Shown: piece after piece, positions 39,312 to 48,936 of the stretch
Numbering within the stretch: the stretch's first letter is position 1
Layout: each line of letters starts with the position of its first letter
DNA from: Rhodospirillales bacterium 70-18
GTDB taxonomy: Bacteria > Pseudomonadota > Alphaproteobacteria > Acetobacterales > Acetobacteraceae
Direction: 5' to 3'
DNA length: 60,222 bases
Assembly: GCA_001899585.1 (NCBI GenBank)
Contig: MKWE01000009.1
Location: 263,668-323,889 of the forward strand
Made by a program: the position numbers and the translations under genes
The notes under the pieces: generated by a model
The model's database searches: none
What the model saw: only the letters and a program-made list of their open reading frames with translations
Told to the model about the DNA's origin: nothing

Positions 39312-41633
39312 TCAGATCGGGCAGACGCCGCTTTCGCAGCGCAGGTGCTCCAGGTCGATCGCCTCCTCGGCTGCGTCCTCGGTGATCGCGGCGACGATGG
39401 CGGCGAAGGCCTCCTGCGTCACCTCTTCTTCCGGCAGGTATTCATAGCCCAAACTCTGCTCCGGCCGGCTCGGCAGGATGGCGCAGCAGCGCACCCGCGG
39501 CTGCTCGGCCAGCACGATGTCGCGGAACGCCGCCAGGTCGTGCCGGTCGGTGAAGATCTTGAGCGTGTAGCTGATCTGGTTGCCCTGCTCGGCGCCGATC
39601 CAGTGCCGCTCCAGCAGGCGCAGCCACTGGTACTGCTCGGCCGGGCTCGCCTCGTGCGCGGTCACCCCGGCCGGCCCGATGCCCAGCCGCTCGATCAGCG
39701 GCACGGTCGGGAAGCCGACGATGGTCATGCCGGGGAAGCTGGTCAGCGCCCGCAGCGGGTAGCCGCGCGCCGCGTAATCGGCCAGCAGCGGGTCGGACCC
39801 CGGCTCCCAGGCGCCGCTGGCGTCGCGCGTGCCCTTGAACTGCACCCAGCGCAGGTAGTGCCGCCGCGCCGGCAGGTGCGCGCCCTCGGTCAGGCCGAAC
39901 AGCTTGCTGGTGGTGCCGGCGGGCTTGACGGTTGTGACGGTGGTCGGCCGGCGCTGGCCGAGCGAGGCGGCATAGGCGGCGGCCTCCTGCTTGGCGGCGG
40001 CGGAAAGGCGGTCGAGCATCGCCCAGAACGGCGCCGCCCGGTCGCGCGCCGGCGAGGCATCGTCCAGCAGGTCGCGGAAGGCCAGGCCGAAGCGCATCCA
40101 GGCCCATTCGTGCAGGCCGGTGGGGCCGATGCCGATGCGGTTGGTGCGCACCACCTCCTCGCCGTACAGCGCGTCCATCCGGTTGGCGCGCAGCAGGAAG
40201 CGCACGCCCAGCCGCACCGCATCCTCCACCCGCGCATCCCACAGCACGGCCGCGGCCTCGGGCGCGCCGCCGGGGGCGAAGGCGTCCAGCGGCAGCGGGC
40301 AGGCCAGCAGCGGCGCGAAATCGGCGATCACGCAATAGCCGCCGGTCACGTGCAGGGCGATCTCGCCGCACGGGTTGGTGGTCACCGGATAGCGCGCGGC
40401 GGCGGCGCGGCGGGAGAGTTCGGCCAGCAGCGGGGCGGCGTGCGCGGCCTGGTAGCGGGCGCTGCGGAAATCCCGCCCGTCGGCATGCACCGGCTTGTCC
40501 CAGGCGGCGCCGGTGCGGTGGTCCTCCAGCCGGTCGGCGTTGATGAAGCCCGGTTCGCCGTTGATCCAGGCGCATTCGGTGGCCTGCTGGAACACCGCGA
40601 CCGCCGCGGCCTCGCCCGCCCGCACCGCCGCCCAGAACTCGGCATCGACCATCACCGAGTTGTTGGCCGTCCACTGCCCGCCCTCGGACTTGGCGCGGAT
40701 GAAGCGCAGGATGCCGGGGTCGCGCCAGGATTTGGTGGCCATGCGGGCGGCGCGGCGGGCGCCGCCGACCTGCACTTCCACCGACAGATGGTGGTCCACC
40801 AGCATCGCCTGCTCCCACAGCGCCAGCGCCGGGCCGGCCTGGGCAGCGGCGATCACGTCGCGGATGCGGGCGAAGGCGCGCAGCAGCGAGAGCGGGCCGG
40901 AGGCGGGGCGGCCCTGCATGCCGCGAATCGGGCTGCCGGCGGGCCGGATGGCGGAGAAGTCGAGCGCCACGGCGGCCTCGGCGGCCCCCGCGAAGGCCAT
41001 CGATTCCACCAGTTCCACGGCGGCGGCCCAGCCCTCGCGGCTGTCGTCGATGCGGTGCGCGATGGCGCCGGGCGGGGCAGGGGCCAGCAGCACCTCGGCC
41101 GGCTGGCCGCAGGCGGCGGCGAGGTCGGGGAAGTCCGGGTGGGTGCTGTCGAGGTGGAAATACAGGCGCGGCGCGCGCGCCCAGTCCACCGCCATCAGCG
41201 CGTCGTCATAGGCGCGGCCGACGCCGGCGCCGTTCAGCAGCAGATAGAACTTGGCGAAGCTGGCGATCGCGGTGGCGCAGTTGGTGAATACCTCCATGTT
41301 GCGGTCGGCCTGCAGCGCGTCGCCATGCTGGAGGTGCCGCCCGGAGGTCAGCAGCGCCCCGGTGGCGATGGCATTGCGCAGCCGCGTCCGCTCCAGCCGC
41401 TCCGCCGGCCCCTCGGCGCGGCCGAGCAGCGCCATGTTGCCCGCCGCCACCCGGTCGGCCACGCGGCCGAAATCCTCCTGGTCGCCGGGGCGGAACACGG
41501 TGCGGCGGGCCACCGCCAGACCCATCCCGGCATCCAGCCGACGCGCCGGCAGCGGCACCGCGCCAAAGGCGGCGCCGGGCGGCGGGGCATTGGAAGCCGA
41601 TGGAAAGCCTGGGTCCATGGTGAAGCTGTCCAT
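39312..41633 (-). CDS. Adenosylcobalamin-dependent (class II) ribonucleotide reductase, monomeric RTPR type
   Basis: The 773-residue enzyme makes deoxyribonucleotides using adenosylcobalamin to generate a thiyl radical. The radical-site motif is NPCGEI with Cys422. A partner Cys lies in FTNCATAIA near residue 118. The C-terminal redox pair is Cys766 and Cys771 in CESGVCPI. Its size and C-terminus match the single-chain RTPR of Lactobacillus rather than the larger NrdJ. GGGAG 7 nt before ATG 41633 supports the start. It works without oxygen and needs B12, fitting the B12 riboswitch elsewhere in the window. The promoter region holds paired NrdR-like boxes. Confidence 0.9.
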   Translation of the reverse strand: MDSFTMDPGFPSASNAPPPGAAFGAVPLPARRLDAGMGLAVARRTVFRPGDQEDFGRVADRVAAGNMALLGRAEGPAERLERTRLRNAIATGALLTSGRHLQHGDALQADRNMEVFTNCATAIASFAKFYLLLNGAGVGRAYDDALMAVDWARAPRLYFHLDSTHPDFPDLAAACGQPAEVLLAPAPPGAIAHRIDDSREGWAAAVELVESMAFAGAAEAAVALDFSAIRPAGSPIRGMQGRPASGPLSLLRAFARIRDVIAAAQAGPALALWEQAMLVDHHLSVEVQVGGARRAARMATKSWRDPGILRFIRAKSEGGQWTANNSVMVDAEFWAAVRAGEAAAVAVFQQATECAWINGEPGFINADRLEDHRTGAAWDKPVHADGRDFRSARYQAAHAAPLLAELSRRAAAARYPVTTNPCGEIALHVTGGYCVIADFAPLLACPLPLDAFAPGGAPEAAAVLWDARVEDAVRLGVRFLLRANRMDALYGEEVVRTNRIGIGPTGLHEWAWMRFGLAFRDLLDDASPARDRAAPFWAMLDRLSAAAKQEAAAYAASLGQRRPTTVTTVKPAGTTSKLFGLTEGAHLPARRHYLRWVQFKGTRDASGAWEPGSDPLLADYAARGYPLRALTSFPGMTIVGFPTVPLIERLGIGPAGVTAHEASPAEQYQWLRLLERHWIGAEQGNQISYTLKIFTDRHDLAAFRDIVLAEQPRVRCCAILPSRPEQSLGYEYLPEEEVTQEAFAAIVAAITEDAAEEAIDLEHLRCESGVCPI

Positions 41634-41652
41634 CCGGAGTCTCCCGCTGTCC

Positions 41653-41700
41653 TGACCATATATAGCGATATGATGGCGGACAATCCACCAGATATGGTTG
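41653..41700. promoter_or_regulatory. Promoter with two NrdR-like boxes before the class II reductase
   Basis: On the minus strand TTGTCC (41683-41678) and TATGGT (41660-41655) are 17 bp apart. Box 1 (41653-41668, core CCATATATAG) matches 11 of 16 positions of the NrdR consensus ACACTATATATAGTGT and covers the -10. Box 2 (41685-41700) matches 10 of 16. Their centres are 32 bp apart, the usual NrdR spacing. Confidence 0.45.
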
Positions 41701-41872
41701 AGCGGTCATGGATTCTGCGTATGCCAGCCCGGCCAAAACATCGCTCCGCGCGGCGCGTGGGCGGCGCGCAGCCTCGCCGGCCCTTGCATAATGGCGCCGG
41801 GGGATCCAATTATTATTGCGCCATTGGGTGTCCGGCTGGGTTTCCAGCGGGCGGCTCAGCAGGAGAACGGCC

Positions 41873-42007
41873 ATGACGACAGCCACGCTTTTGATCGGTG
41901 CGATCGCCGCCTCCGTCATCGCGACGGCGTTGGCTGCCTGGGCGGCCCGGCCGGCCCCGGCCCCCATCCCGGTGCGGGCCAGCCGCCCGGCGCCCCGCCG
42001 GCGGTAA
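41873..42007 (+). CDS. Small single-pass membrane protein
   Basis: The 44-residue ORF has an AGGAGAA ribosome site 6 nt upstream of the ATG. It encodes one hydrophobic helix (LLIGAIAASVIATALAAW) followed by a Pro/Arg-rich tail ending APRRR. It is not a shadow of a longer gene, since both neighbours are on the other strand and end outside it. Function is unknown. Confidence 0.5.
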   Translation: MTTATLLIGAIAASVIATALAAWAARPAPAPIPVRASRPAPRRR

Positions 42008-42025
42008 GTCTCCGCCGCGTCGCGG

Positions 42026-42493
42026 CTAGTTGAGCGTCTTTGCGGCGGCCATCACTTCGGCCGCGTGGCCTTCCACCTTCACCTTGCGCCAGGCCCGCGC
42101 CACCTTCCCCGTGCCGTCGATCAGGAAGCTGCTGCGCTCGATGCCCATGTATTTGCGGCCGTACATGGATTTCTCCACCCACACCCCATACGCTTCCGCC
42201 GCCGCCTTGCCCTCGTCCGAGGCGAGCGGGAAGGTGAGGTTGTATTTGGCGGCGAATTTCTCGATCGGCTTCATCGGGTCGGGCGACACGCCGACCACCT
42301 CCAGCCCCAGTTTGCCGAGCTGCGGCAGCGCCTCCTGGAAGGCGCAGGCCTCCTTGGTGCAGCCGGAGGTGTCGGCCTTCGGGTAGAAATACAGCAGGAA
42401 CGGCCGGCCCCTCATGGCCGCGAGGCTGACCGTGCGGCCGCCGCTGGCGGGCAGGCTGAAATCGGGCGCGGCGTCGCCCTGGTCGATGGTCAT
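42026..42493 (-). CDS. bcp: Thioredoxin-dependent peroxiredoxin (Bcp/PrxQ)
   Basis: The 155-residue peroxidase reduces peroxides with its peroxidatic Cys in DTSGCTKEACAF near residue 45; the second Cys five residues later is the resolving Cys of the atypical 2-Cys PrxQ group. APDFSLPASGG and LLYFYPKADTSG are standard. Its start overlaps the glnE stop by 4 nt (ATGA), so it is translated with glnE. Confidence 0.94.
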   Translation of the reverse strand: MTIDQGDAAPDFSLPASGGRTVSLAAMRGRPFLLYFYPKADTSGCTKEACAFQEALPQLGKLGLEVVGVSPDPMKPIEKFAAKYNLTFPLASDEGKAAAEAYGVWVEKSMYGRKYMGIERSSFLIDGTGKVARAWRKVKVEGHAAEVMAAAKTLN

Positions 42494-45471
42494 GGAACGA
42501 TGTCTCCCACATGGCGGATGAAGCAGGCGCGCACTTCCTGCGCGATCTGGTCCAACGTGGCGCGCAATCCGGCCACGTCAACATCCGCCAGCCCGGCCTG
42601 GGCGCAGACGCGCAGCAGCGCGGCGGCCGGCGCCTCGGAGAGTTTTTCGGTGCGGGCGCGGCCATAGGTGATGCGCAGCATGCCCTGCACGGTGCGCCAG
42701 GCGTGGTCGGCGCGGATCAGCGCCGCGGCATCCGCCTCGGGCAGCAGGCCGGTGTCGCGCAGCCGGGCCAGCGCCTCGCGGGTGGTGGGGTGGCAGATGT
42801 CGGGGTGGCCAGGGGCATAGGCCAGTTGCAGAGTCTGGGCGATGAATTCCACCTCGATCTGCCCGCCGGGGCGCAGTTTCACGTCCCAGGGGCCGGCCGG
42901 CGGCAGGTCGCGCAGCAGGCGGGCGCGCATGGCCGCCGCGTCGGCGCGGATCTGCGCCGGCGGGCCGGCCTCCGTCAGCGCGGCGCGGATCGCCGCCTCC
43001 ACGCGCTTGCGCAGGGCGGGTGGGCCGGCGATCACCCGGGCGCGGGTCAGCGCCATGCGCTCCCAGGTCCAGGCGCCCTCGCCCTGGCTGCGCGGCGCGT
43101 GGTAGCGCTCGAACCCGGCCAGCGAGACGGCGACCGGGCCCTTGTTGCCCGAGGGGCGCAGCCGCATGTCCACGGCGAACATCGGGCCTTCGGCGTCCGG
43201 CGCGGTGATGGCGGCGACGAAGGCGTGCACGGCGCGGATGAACCACTGGCTGGAGGCCAGGTGTTTCAGCCCCTTGCCGCTGCTTTCAAGGGCCGATTCG
43301 GGATGATCATAGATCAGCATCAGATCGAGGTCGGAACCAGCCATCATCTCCCGCCCGCCGGCCTTGCCCAGCACCACCAGCGCCAGCCCGCCGCCGCGCA
43401 CCCGGCCGAAACGGGCGGCGAAATCGGCCAGCACCGGGGGCAGCAGGCAGGAAAGCGCCGCGTCGGCCAGCCCGGCGCGGGCCAGCCCGGCGGCGTCGGC
43501 ATCCAGCCGCCCCTCCATGGTGGCGACCGAGAGGGCGAACTCCTCCTCACGCACGCCGGCGCGGATGATGGCGATGGCGTCCTCCAGCGTGCGCGCGTCG
43601 CCGAGGCGGGCGCGCAGGGTGCGGGCGTAGTCGGGCGGCGCGGTGGGGGTTAGCAGGCCCTCCAGCGCCGAGGGGGTGCGCGCCAGGTGGTCGGCCAGCG
43701 AGGGGGCGGCGCCGAGCACGGCGGCGATGCGGTCCAGCAGCGCCGGGTTGCGCTGGAACAGCGACAGCAGCTGCACCCCGGCCGGCAGGCTGGCCAGCAG
43801 CGCATCGAACCGGGCGAAGGCGGCGTCGGGCTGGGCCTGGCGGGCGAGGGCGCGCAGCAGGGCCGGCAGCAACTGGGTCATCAGGTGCTGCGAGCGTTCC
43901 GAGCGCAGCGCCCGCACTCGCCCGGCCTGCCAGCCGCGCACGGCGGCGACGATGGCGCCGGAATTGTTATATCCCATAACATTCAATGCCTGAAGCGTCC
44001 GCGCGGGCGGGTCGCCGGCGCCACGGAAATCCAGCTCGGGCGCGGTGGCGCCGCCGGCATCGGGCATTACCGCGAACACCGCCGCATAGCCGCTGGCCAC
44101 CCGGCGCTGGTGGCGGCGCAGTTCGGCGGCGAAGGTGCCGGCATCAGGGAAGCCCATGAACAGCGCGAAGGCGTCCAGCTGCTCGGCGCGCTCGGGCAGG
44201 GTGTGGGTCTGCCGGTCCGCCACCATCTGCAGGCGATGTTCCACGCTGCGCAGGAAGCGGTAGGCGCCGGACAGCGCCGGCACGGTGCGTGCCGGGATGT
44301 GGCCGGCGCGGGCCAGCAGGCGCAGCGCCTCCAGCGTGCGCGGGCTGCGCAGCACGGGGTCGCGGCCGCCCCAGACCAGTTGCAGCGACTGGGCCAGGAA
44401 CTCGATCTCGCGGATGCCGCCCTCGCCCAGCTTCACGTTCAGCCCGGCGATGCGCGCGACCGGGTCGGCATGGGTGCGCGGGCCGGTGCCCTTGTGCGCG
44501 TCGATGCGCTGCTTCATCGCCTGGATGTCGGCGACGGCGGCGAAATCCAGGTGGCGGCGCCAGACGAAGGGGCGGATGGCGTCGAGGAAGGCGTGGCCGA
44601 GGGCGAGGTCGCCGGCCACCGGGCGGGCCTTCAGCATGGCCGCGCGCTCCCAGTTCTGGCCCATGCTCTCGTAATAGGCGATGGCGGCAGGCAGGGCGAT
44701 GCAGGGCGGGGTGGCGGCCGGGTCGGGGCGCAGGCGCAAATCGGTGCGGAACACATATCCGTCAGCGTCGCGCGCATCCATCAAAGTGACAAGATTGCGC
44801 GCCAAGCGGGTATAGAAGGCCCGTGGCTCCTCGCCCGGGTAGACTCCGGATTCGGGGTCCTGCAGGAGCACGAGGTCGACATCGCTGGAATAGTTCAACT
44901 CGCGCGCGCCCAGCTTGCCCATGCCGAGCACGGTGAAGCCGCTCTCCCGCGCCGGATCGTCTGGGTGCGGCAGGCGCAGTTCGCCCGCGTCGTGGGCGGC
45001 GCGCAGCAGGTGGGCAACGGCGAGCGAAAGGGTGGCCTCGGCGAGGTCGGACAGCGCGGCGGTGACGCGGTCCAGCGCCCAGAGGCCACCGATATCGGCC
45101 ACCGCGACGGCCAGCGCCACGCGGCGCTTGGCCTGGCGCAGGGCGGCGGCGAGGCGGGGGCGCGCGGCGGTGGCGGGGGTGGCGGCCAGTTCGGCCATGG
45201 CGGCGTCCACCACCGCATCCGGCCCGGCCTGCACCAGCCGGCGCAGGCTGGCGGCTTCGCGCAGCGCGAGGTCGGCCAGGTAGGGTGCGTTGCCGCCCAG
45301 GCAGCGCAGCATGGCGGCCACCGCCGGCTTGCGCGCCAGGGCCGCTTCCGGGCGTCCGAGTTCGGCGAAACGGTCCAGCAGGCGCTCGGCACCCCCGGGG
45401 TCGGCGGGGGCGGGCCAGGTGGCGGGCAGGCGGAACGCGGTGGGCTGTGCGGCGTGCGACATGATGCGCAA
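42490..45471 (-). CDS. glnE: Bifunctional glutamine synthetase adenylyltransferase/deadenylase GlnE
   Basis: The 993-residue regulator adds and removes AMP on glutamine synthetase in response to PII. It has two nucleotidyltransferase halves. The N-terminal half has LGARELNYSSDVDLVLLQD near residue 195 (deadenylylase) and KLGEGGIREIEFLAQSLQLVWGG. The C-terminal half has LGKAGGREMMAGSDLDLMLIYD near residue 705 (adenylylase) and KLRPGGQIEVEFIAQTLQL. Both keep the D-x-D metal motif. ATG 45462 is an alternative start. It is divergent from the AsmA-like gene with 8 bp between starts. Confidence 0.96.
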   Translation of the reverse strand: MRIMSHAAQPTAFRLPATWPAPADPGGAERLLDRFAELGRPEAALARKPAVAAMLRCLGGNAPYLADLALREAASLRRLVQAGPDAVVDAAMAELAATPATAARPRLAAALRQAKRRVALAVAVADIGGLWALDRVTAALSDLAEATLSLAVAHLLRAAHDAGELRLPHPDDPARESGFTVLGMGKLGARELNYSSDVDLVLLQDPESGVYPGEEPRAFYTRLARNLVTLMDARDADGYVFRTDLRLRPDPAATPPCIALPAAIAYYESMGQNWERAAMLKARPVAGDLALGHAFLDAIRPFVWRRHLDFAAVADIQAMKQRIDAHKGTGPRTHADPVARIAGLNVKLGEGGIREIEFLAQSLQLVWGGRDPVLRSPRTLEALRLLARAGHIPARTVPALSGAYRFLRSVEHRLQMVADRQTHTLPERAEQLDAFALFMGFPDAGTFAAELRRHQRRVASGYAAVFAVMPDAGGATAPELDFRGAGDPPARTLQALNVMGYNNSGAIVAAVRGWQAGRVRALRSERSQHLMTQLLPALLRALARQAQPDAAFARFDALLASLPAGVQLLSLFQRNPALLDRIAAVLGAAPSLADHLARTPSALEGLLTPTAPPDYARTLRARLGDARTLEDAIAIIRAGVREEEFALSVATMEGRLDADAAGLARAGLADAALSCLLPPVLADFAARFGRVRGGGLALVVLGKAGGREMMAGSDLDLMLIYDHPESALESSGKGLKHLASSQWFIRAVHAFVAAITAPDAEGPMFAVDMRLRPSGNKGPVAVSLAGFERYHAPRSQGEGAWTWERMALTRARVIAGPPALRKRVEAAIRAALTEAGPPAQIRADAAAMRARLLRDLPPAGPWDVKLRPGGQIEVEFIAQTLQLAYAPGHPDICHPTTREALARLRDTGLLPEADAAALIRADHAWRTVQGMLRITYGRARTEKLSEAPAAALLRVCAQAGLADVDVAGLRATLDQIAQEVRACFIRHVGDIVP

Positions 45472-45479
45472 GGCTGGCC

Positions 45480-48400
45480 ATGAGGGCCGCCGCCGGTCAA
45501 GGGATGCGCCATGCCGGGCGGCTGCTGCACCGGCTGCTGCAGGTGGCGCTGGCGCTGGTGGTGCTGGCGGCGGCCGGGCTGGCCGGGCTGTCGTGGCGGC
45601 TGTCGCAAGGGCCGCTGGAACTGCCCTGGCTGGTGCCCCGGCTCGCGGCGGCGGTGGAAGGCAGCGGCTACCGGCTGACCGTGGGCGGCGCCGCGCTGGC
45701 CTGGGAGGGGCTGGGCGAGCGGGTGGACCGGCCGGTGGACATCCAGCTGCGCGACGTGACGCTGCTGGATTCCAACGGCGGGCGCATCCTGCGCGCGCCG
45801 TCGCTGGATGTGTCGCTGTCGTTCCTGGCGCTGCTGCGCGGGCAGCTCCGGCCGCGCGCGATCGATATCGACGGGTTGCAGCTGCGCGCCTGGCGGCGGG
45901 CCGATGGTTCGGCGGCGCTGGATCTGGCCAGCCAGGCGGCGCCGGCGGGCGCCGGGGAGGGGGCGGGGGCGGCGCTGCTGGCCGAGGTGCTGGCGGAGAT
46001 GGCGCGGCCGGTGGACCGGTTGGGCCTGGGCGCCTCGGTGCTGAGCGCGCTGCGCCGGGTGCGGCTGCGCGAGGCGGCGATCCGGCTGGTGGACCGCCAG
46101 TTCGATGTCGTCTGGCACATGCCGCGCGCGGCGCTGGACCTGCGGCGGCGGCCGGGCGGCGGCATGGACGGCACGGCGGCGGTCGATCTCGACCTGGGCG
46201 GGCAGGTGCTGAAATTCACCGCGACCGCCACGTTGCCGCCTGCTGAGGCCGGGGCGCCGCGGACGGCGCTGCCGCGCATCAGCTTCCACGCCGCGCTGCC
46301 GCCGATGGTGCCGGCGGCGCTGGCGCGGGCGGTGCCAAGCCTGGCGCCGCTGGCGGCGCTGGACGCGCTGCTGACGCTGGACCTGTCGGGCGACATCGAC
46401 ACCACGCTGGCCGCGCCACGGGTGCAACTGACCGCCGAGATCGGGCCGGGCACGGTGCATGTCGGCGCGGGGGTGATGCCGTTGCGCGGCGCCACGCTGG
46501 TGGGCGAGGGCTCGCTGGCGGAGTTCGACCTGCGCATCCTGCGGCTGGACGTGTCACCGGCGCTCGACCGGCCGCGCACGCGGGTGACCGGCTGGCTGCA
46601 TGTGCGCCGCGCCGGCGGGCAGGTGGACGCGGCGGTGTCGCTGGCGCTGGACCATGTGGATTTCACCGACCTGCCGGCGCTGTGGCCGGTGGGCGTGGGC
46701 GGACCGGGCACGCGGCCGTGGATCAGCGAGAACATCACCGCGGGCCAAGTCAGCAATCTGCACGTCGGCCTGGCTCTGCGCGCGCCGGAGGATTTCTCCA
46801 CCGCGACGGTGACCTATATCGAGGGCGGCGCCGTGGGGCGGGACGTGACGGTGCATTGGCTGCGCCCGGTGCCGCCGGTGGAGCATGCCGAGGCGCGGCT
46901 GAGCGTGCTGTCCCCGGATGCGCTGCGCATCGACGTGCTGTCGGGCCGGCAGGCCGGCGGCGCCCTGGCGGTGACCGGCGCGCAGGTGGTGCTGAGCGGG
47001 CTGTCCGGCGACCACCAGTTCGCCGATATCGATGGCGAGATCGCCGGCCCGGTGTCCGACCTGCTGGCGGTGCTGAGCCATCCGCGCATCCAGCTGCTGA
47101 GCCGCCGGCCGATCCCGATGCGCGACCCGTCGGGGCAGGTGGCCGGGCGGATCAGCGTGATGGCGCTGCCGCTGAAGGACGACCTGAGCCTGGACGAGCT
47201 GCGCATCCACGCCCAGGGGCGGCTGACCGACCTGCATCTGGGCGGGGTGGCGGCCGGGCACGACCTGGACCACGGCATGCTGGACCTGGACGCGGGCAAT
47301 GACGGGTTGACCATCCAGGGCACCGGGGTGCTGGGCGGCATCGCCTCGCAGCTGCGCGTGGAAATGGATTTCCGCGACGGCGGGCCGGCGCAGGTGATCC
47401 AGACCGTCGCCGTCTCCGGCACCGCCGACGCCGCCCAGCTCGAGCAGCTGGGGCTGGCGGTGCCGGACGTGCTGACCGGCGCGGTGGGGGTACAGGCGAC
47501 GTTGACCGACCGCCGCGACGGGGCGGAGACGCTGGCGGTGGCCGGCGACCTGGCGGCGGCCGAGCTGGACCTGGGGCGGCTGCACTGGACCAAGCCGGCG
47601 GGGCAGTCGGCGCGGGTGGAGGCGCGGGTGCTGCTGCGCCAGGGCCGGATAACCGCCGTGGAGGGGCTGCGCGCCCAGGGCTCGGGGCTGGACCTGCAGG
47701 GGCGGCTGGATTTCGCCGGCGGCAAGCCGCGCCGGCTGCAATTGCAGCGCCTGGCGCTGGGGCCACCGGGGGGCGCGTCGGTGACCGATGCTAGCGGCGA
47801 GGTCGCCTGGCCGGCGCAGCCGGGCGCGCCCTGGGTGGCGACGCTCGCCGGGCCGAGCCTGGACGCCGCCGGCGCGTTCGGCCGTGCTGCCCGCCAATCC
47901 GCGCCGGACGACGGCAAGGTGGGGCCGGCCTGGAAGGTGGATGCCCGCTTCGCGCGGGTGCTGTTCGGCGATGGCGGCGTGCTGACCGGCGTGGCGGCGC
48001 AGGGCGAGAGCGACGGCCGCGTGTTGCGCCAGGGCCGGGTGACCGGCAGCACCCTGCCGGTGGCCGGCGTGCCGGGCGGGCCGTTCAGCCTGACCATCAC
48101 GCCGGGCGCCGGCGGCACGGCAAGCGGGGGGCGGGTGCTGGCTGGCACGGCGGCGGATGCCGGCGGCCTGCTGCGCGCGCTGGTGGGGCTGCCGGACATG
48201 GTGGGCGGGCGGATGACGCTGTCCGGCACCTATGACGACACGCGGGCGGACCATCCGCTGTCCGGCGTGGCGCACATCACCGACTACCGCCTGCACGACG
48301 CGCCGGTGGTGGCCAAGCTGCTGCAGGCGCTGTCGGTGTACGGCATCGTGGCGGCGCTGGAGGGCCGCGACATGGCGTTCGCCGAACTGGTGGCGCCGTT

Positions 48401-48872
48401 CCGGCTGACCGGCGACACGCTGGAGCTGATGCAGGCACGCACCTATAATTCCTCGCTGGGCCTGACCGCCAAGGGGCGGCTGGACACGGCGCGCCAGACG
48501 GCCGATGTGACGGGCACCGTGGTGCCGGCGTATTTCCTGAACTCCCTGCTGGGCCGGCTGCCGCTGATCGGCCCGTTGCTGAGCCCGGAACGCGGTGGCG
48601 GGCTGTTCGCGCTGAGCTACTGGGTGAACGGGCCGTTCGCTGACCCCTCGGTGGGGGTCAACCCGCTCTCGGCGGTCACGCCGGGATTCCTGCGCGGGTT
48701 GTTCGGCATTTTCGACGCGGCACCCGCCCGCCCGCCGGCCGCCAGCCCCGCGCCCGCCAAGCCGCCCACGACCGACCCGTCGGCGACCAAACCGCCCGCC
48801 GCCAAACCGCCCGCCGCCAGCCCACCGGCTGCCAAGCCACCACCGGCCTGGGGCAGCGGGACGAACGGGTGA
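45480..48872 (+). CDS. AsmA-like/DUF3971 envelope protein (YhdP-like)
   Basis: The 1130-residue protein has an N-terminal membrane anchor (LLQVALALVVLAAAGLAGL) and a very long periplasmic beta-rich region. The N-terminal part matches DUF3971 and the C-terminal part the AsmA-like region (LTAKGRLDTARQTADVTGTVVPAYFLNSLLGRLPLIGPLL). Such proteins form bridge-like phospholipid transporters between the membranes. The last about 50 residues are Pro/Ala/Lys repeats (KPPAAKPPAA), unusual for the family. ATG 45504 is an alternative start. It is divergent from glnE. Confidence 0.88.
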   Translation: MRAAAGQGMRHAGRLLHRLLQVALALVVLAAAGLAGLSWRLSQGPLELPWLVPRLAAAVEGSGYRLTVGGAALAWEGLGERVDRPVDIQLRDVTLLDSNGGRILRAPSLDVSLSFLALLRGQLRPRAIDIDGLQLRAWRRADGSAALDLASQAAPAGAGEGAGAALLAEVLAEMARPVDRLGLGASVLSALRRVRLREAAIRLVDRQFDVVWHMPRAALDLRRRPGGGMDGTAAVDLDLGGQVLKFTATATLPPAEAGAPRTALPRISFHAALPPMVPAALARAVPSLAPLAALDALLTLDLSGDIDTTLAAPRVQLTAEIGPGTVHVGAGVMPLRGATLVGEGSLAEFDLRILRLDVSPALDRPRTRVTGWLHVRRAGGQVDAAVSLALDHVDFTDLPALWPVGVGGPGTRPWISENITAGQVSNLHVGLALRAPEDFSTATVTYIEGGAVGRDVTVHWLRPVPPVEHAEARLSVLSPDALRIDVLSGRQAGGALAVTGAQVVLSGLSGDHQFADIDGEIAGPVSDLLAVLSHPRIQLLSRRPIPMRDPSGQVAGRISVMALPLKDDLSLDELRIHAQGRLTDLHLGGVAAGHDLDHGMLDLDAGNDGLTIQGTGVLGGIASQLRVEMDFRDGGPAQVIQTVAVSGTADAAQLEQLGLAVPDVLTGAVGVQATLTDRRDGAETLAVAGDLAAAELDLGRLHWTKPAGQSARVEARVLLRQGRITAVEGLRAQGSGLDLQGRLDFAGGKPRRLQLQRLALGPPGGASVTDASGEVAWPAQPGAPWVATLAGPSLDAAGAFGRAARQSAPDDGKVGPAWKVDARFARVLFGDGGVLTGVAAQGESDGRVLRQGRVTGSTLPVAGVPGGPFSLTITPGAGGTASGGRVLAGTAADAGGLLRALVGLPDMVGGRMTLSGTYDDTRADHPLSGVAHITDYRLHDAPVVAKLLQALSVYGIVAALEGRDMAFAELVAPFRLTGDTLELMQARTYNSSLGLTAKGRLDTARQTADVTGTVVPAYFLNSLLGRLPLIGPLLSPERGGGLFALSYWVNGPFADPSVGVNPLSAVTPGFLRGLFGIFDAAPARPPAASPAPAKPPTTDPSATKPPAAKPPAASPPAAKPPPAWGSGTNG

Positions 48873-48936
48873 GCGCCGCAGCATCCCCCATATGACCGAC
48901 TTGTGCGCGACGGGCCATTCACGCAAAACTGACGGG

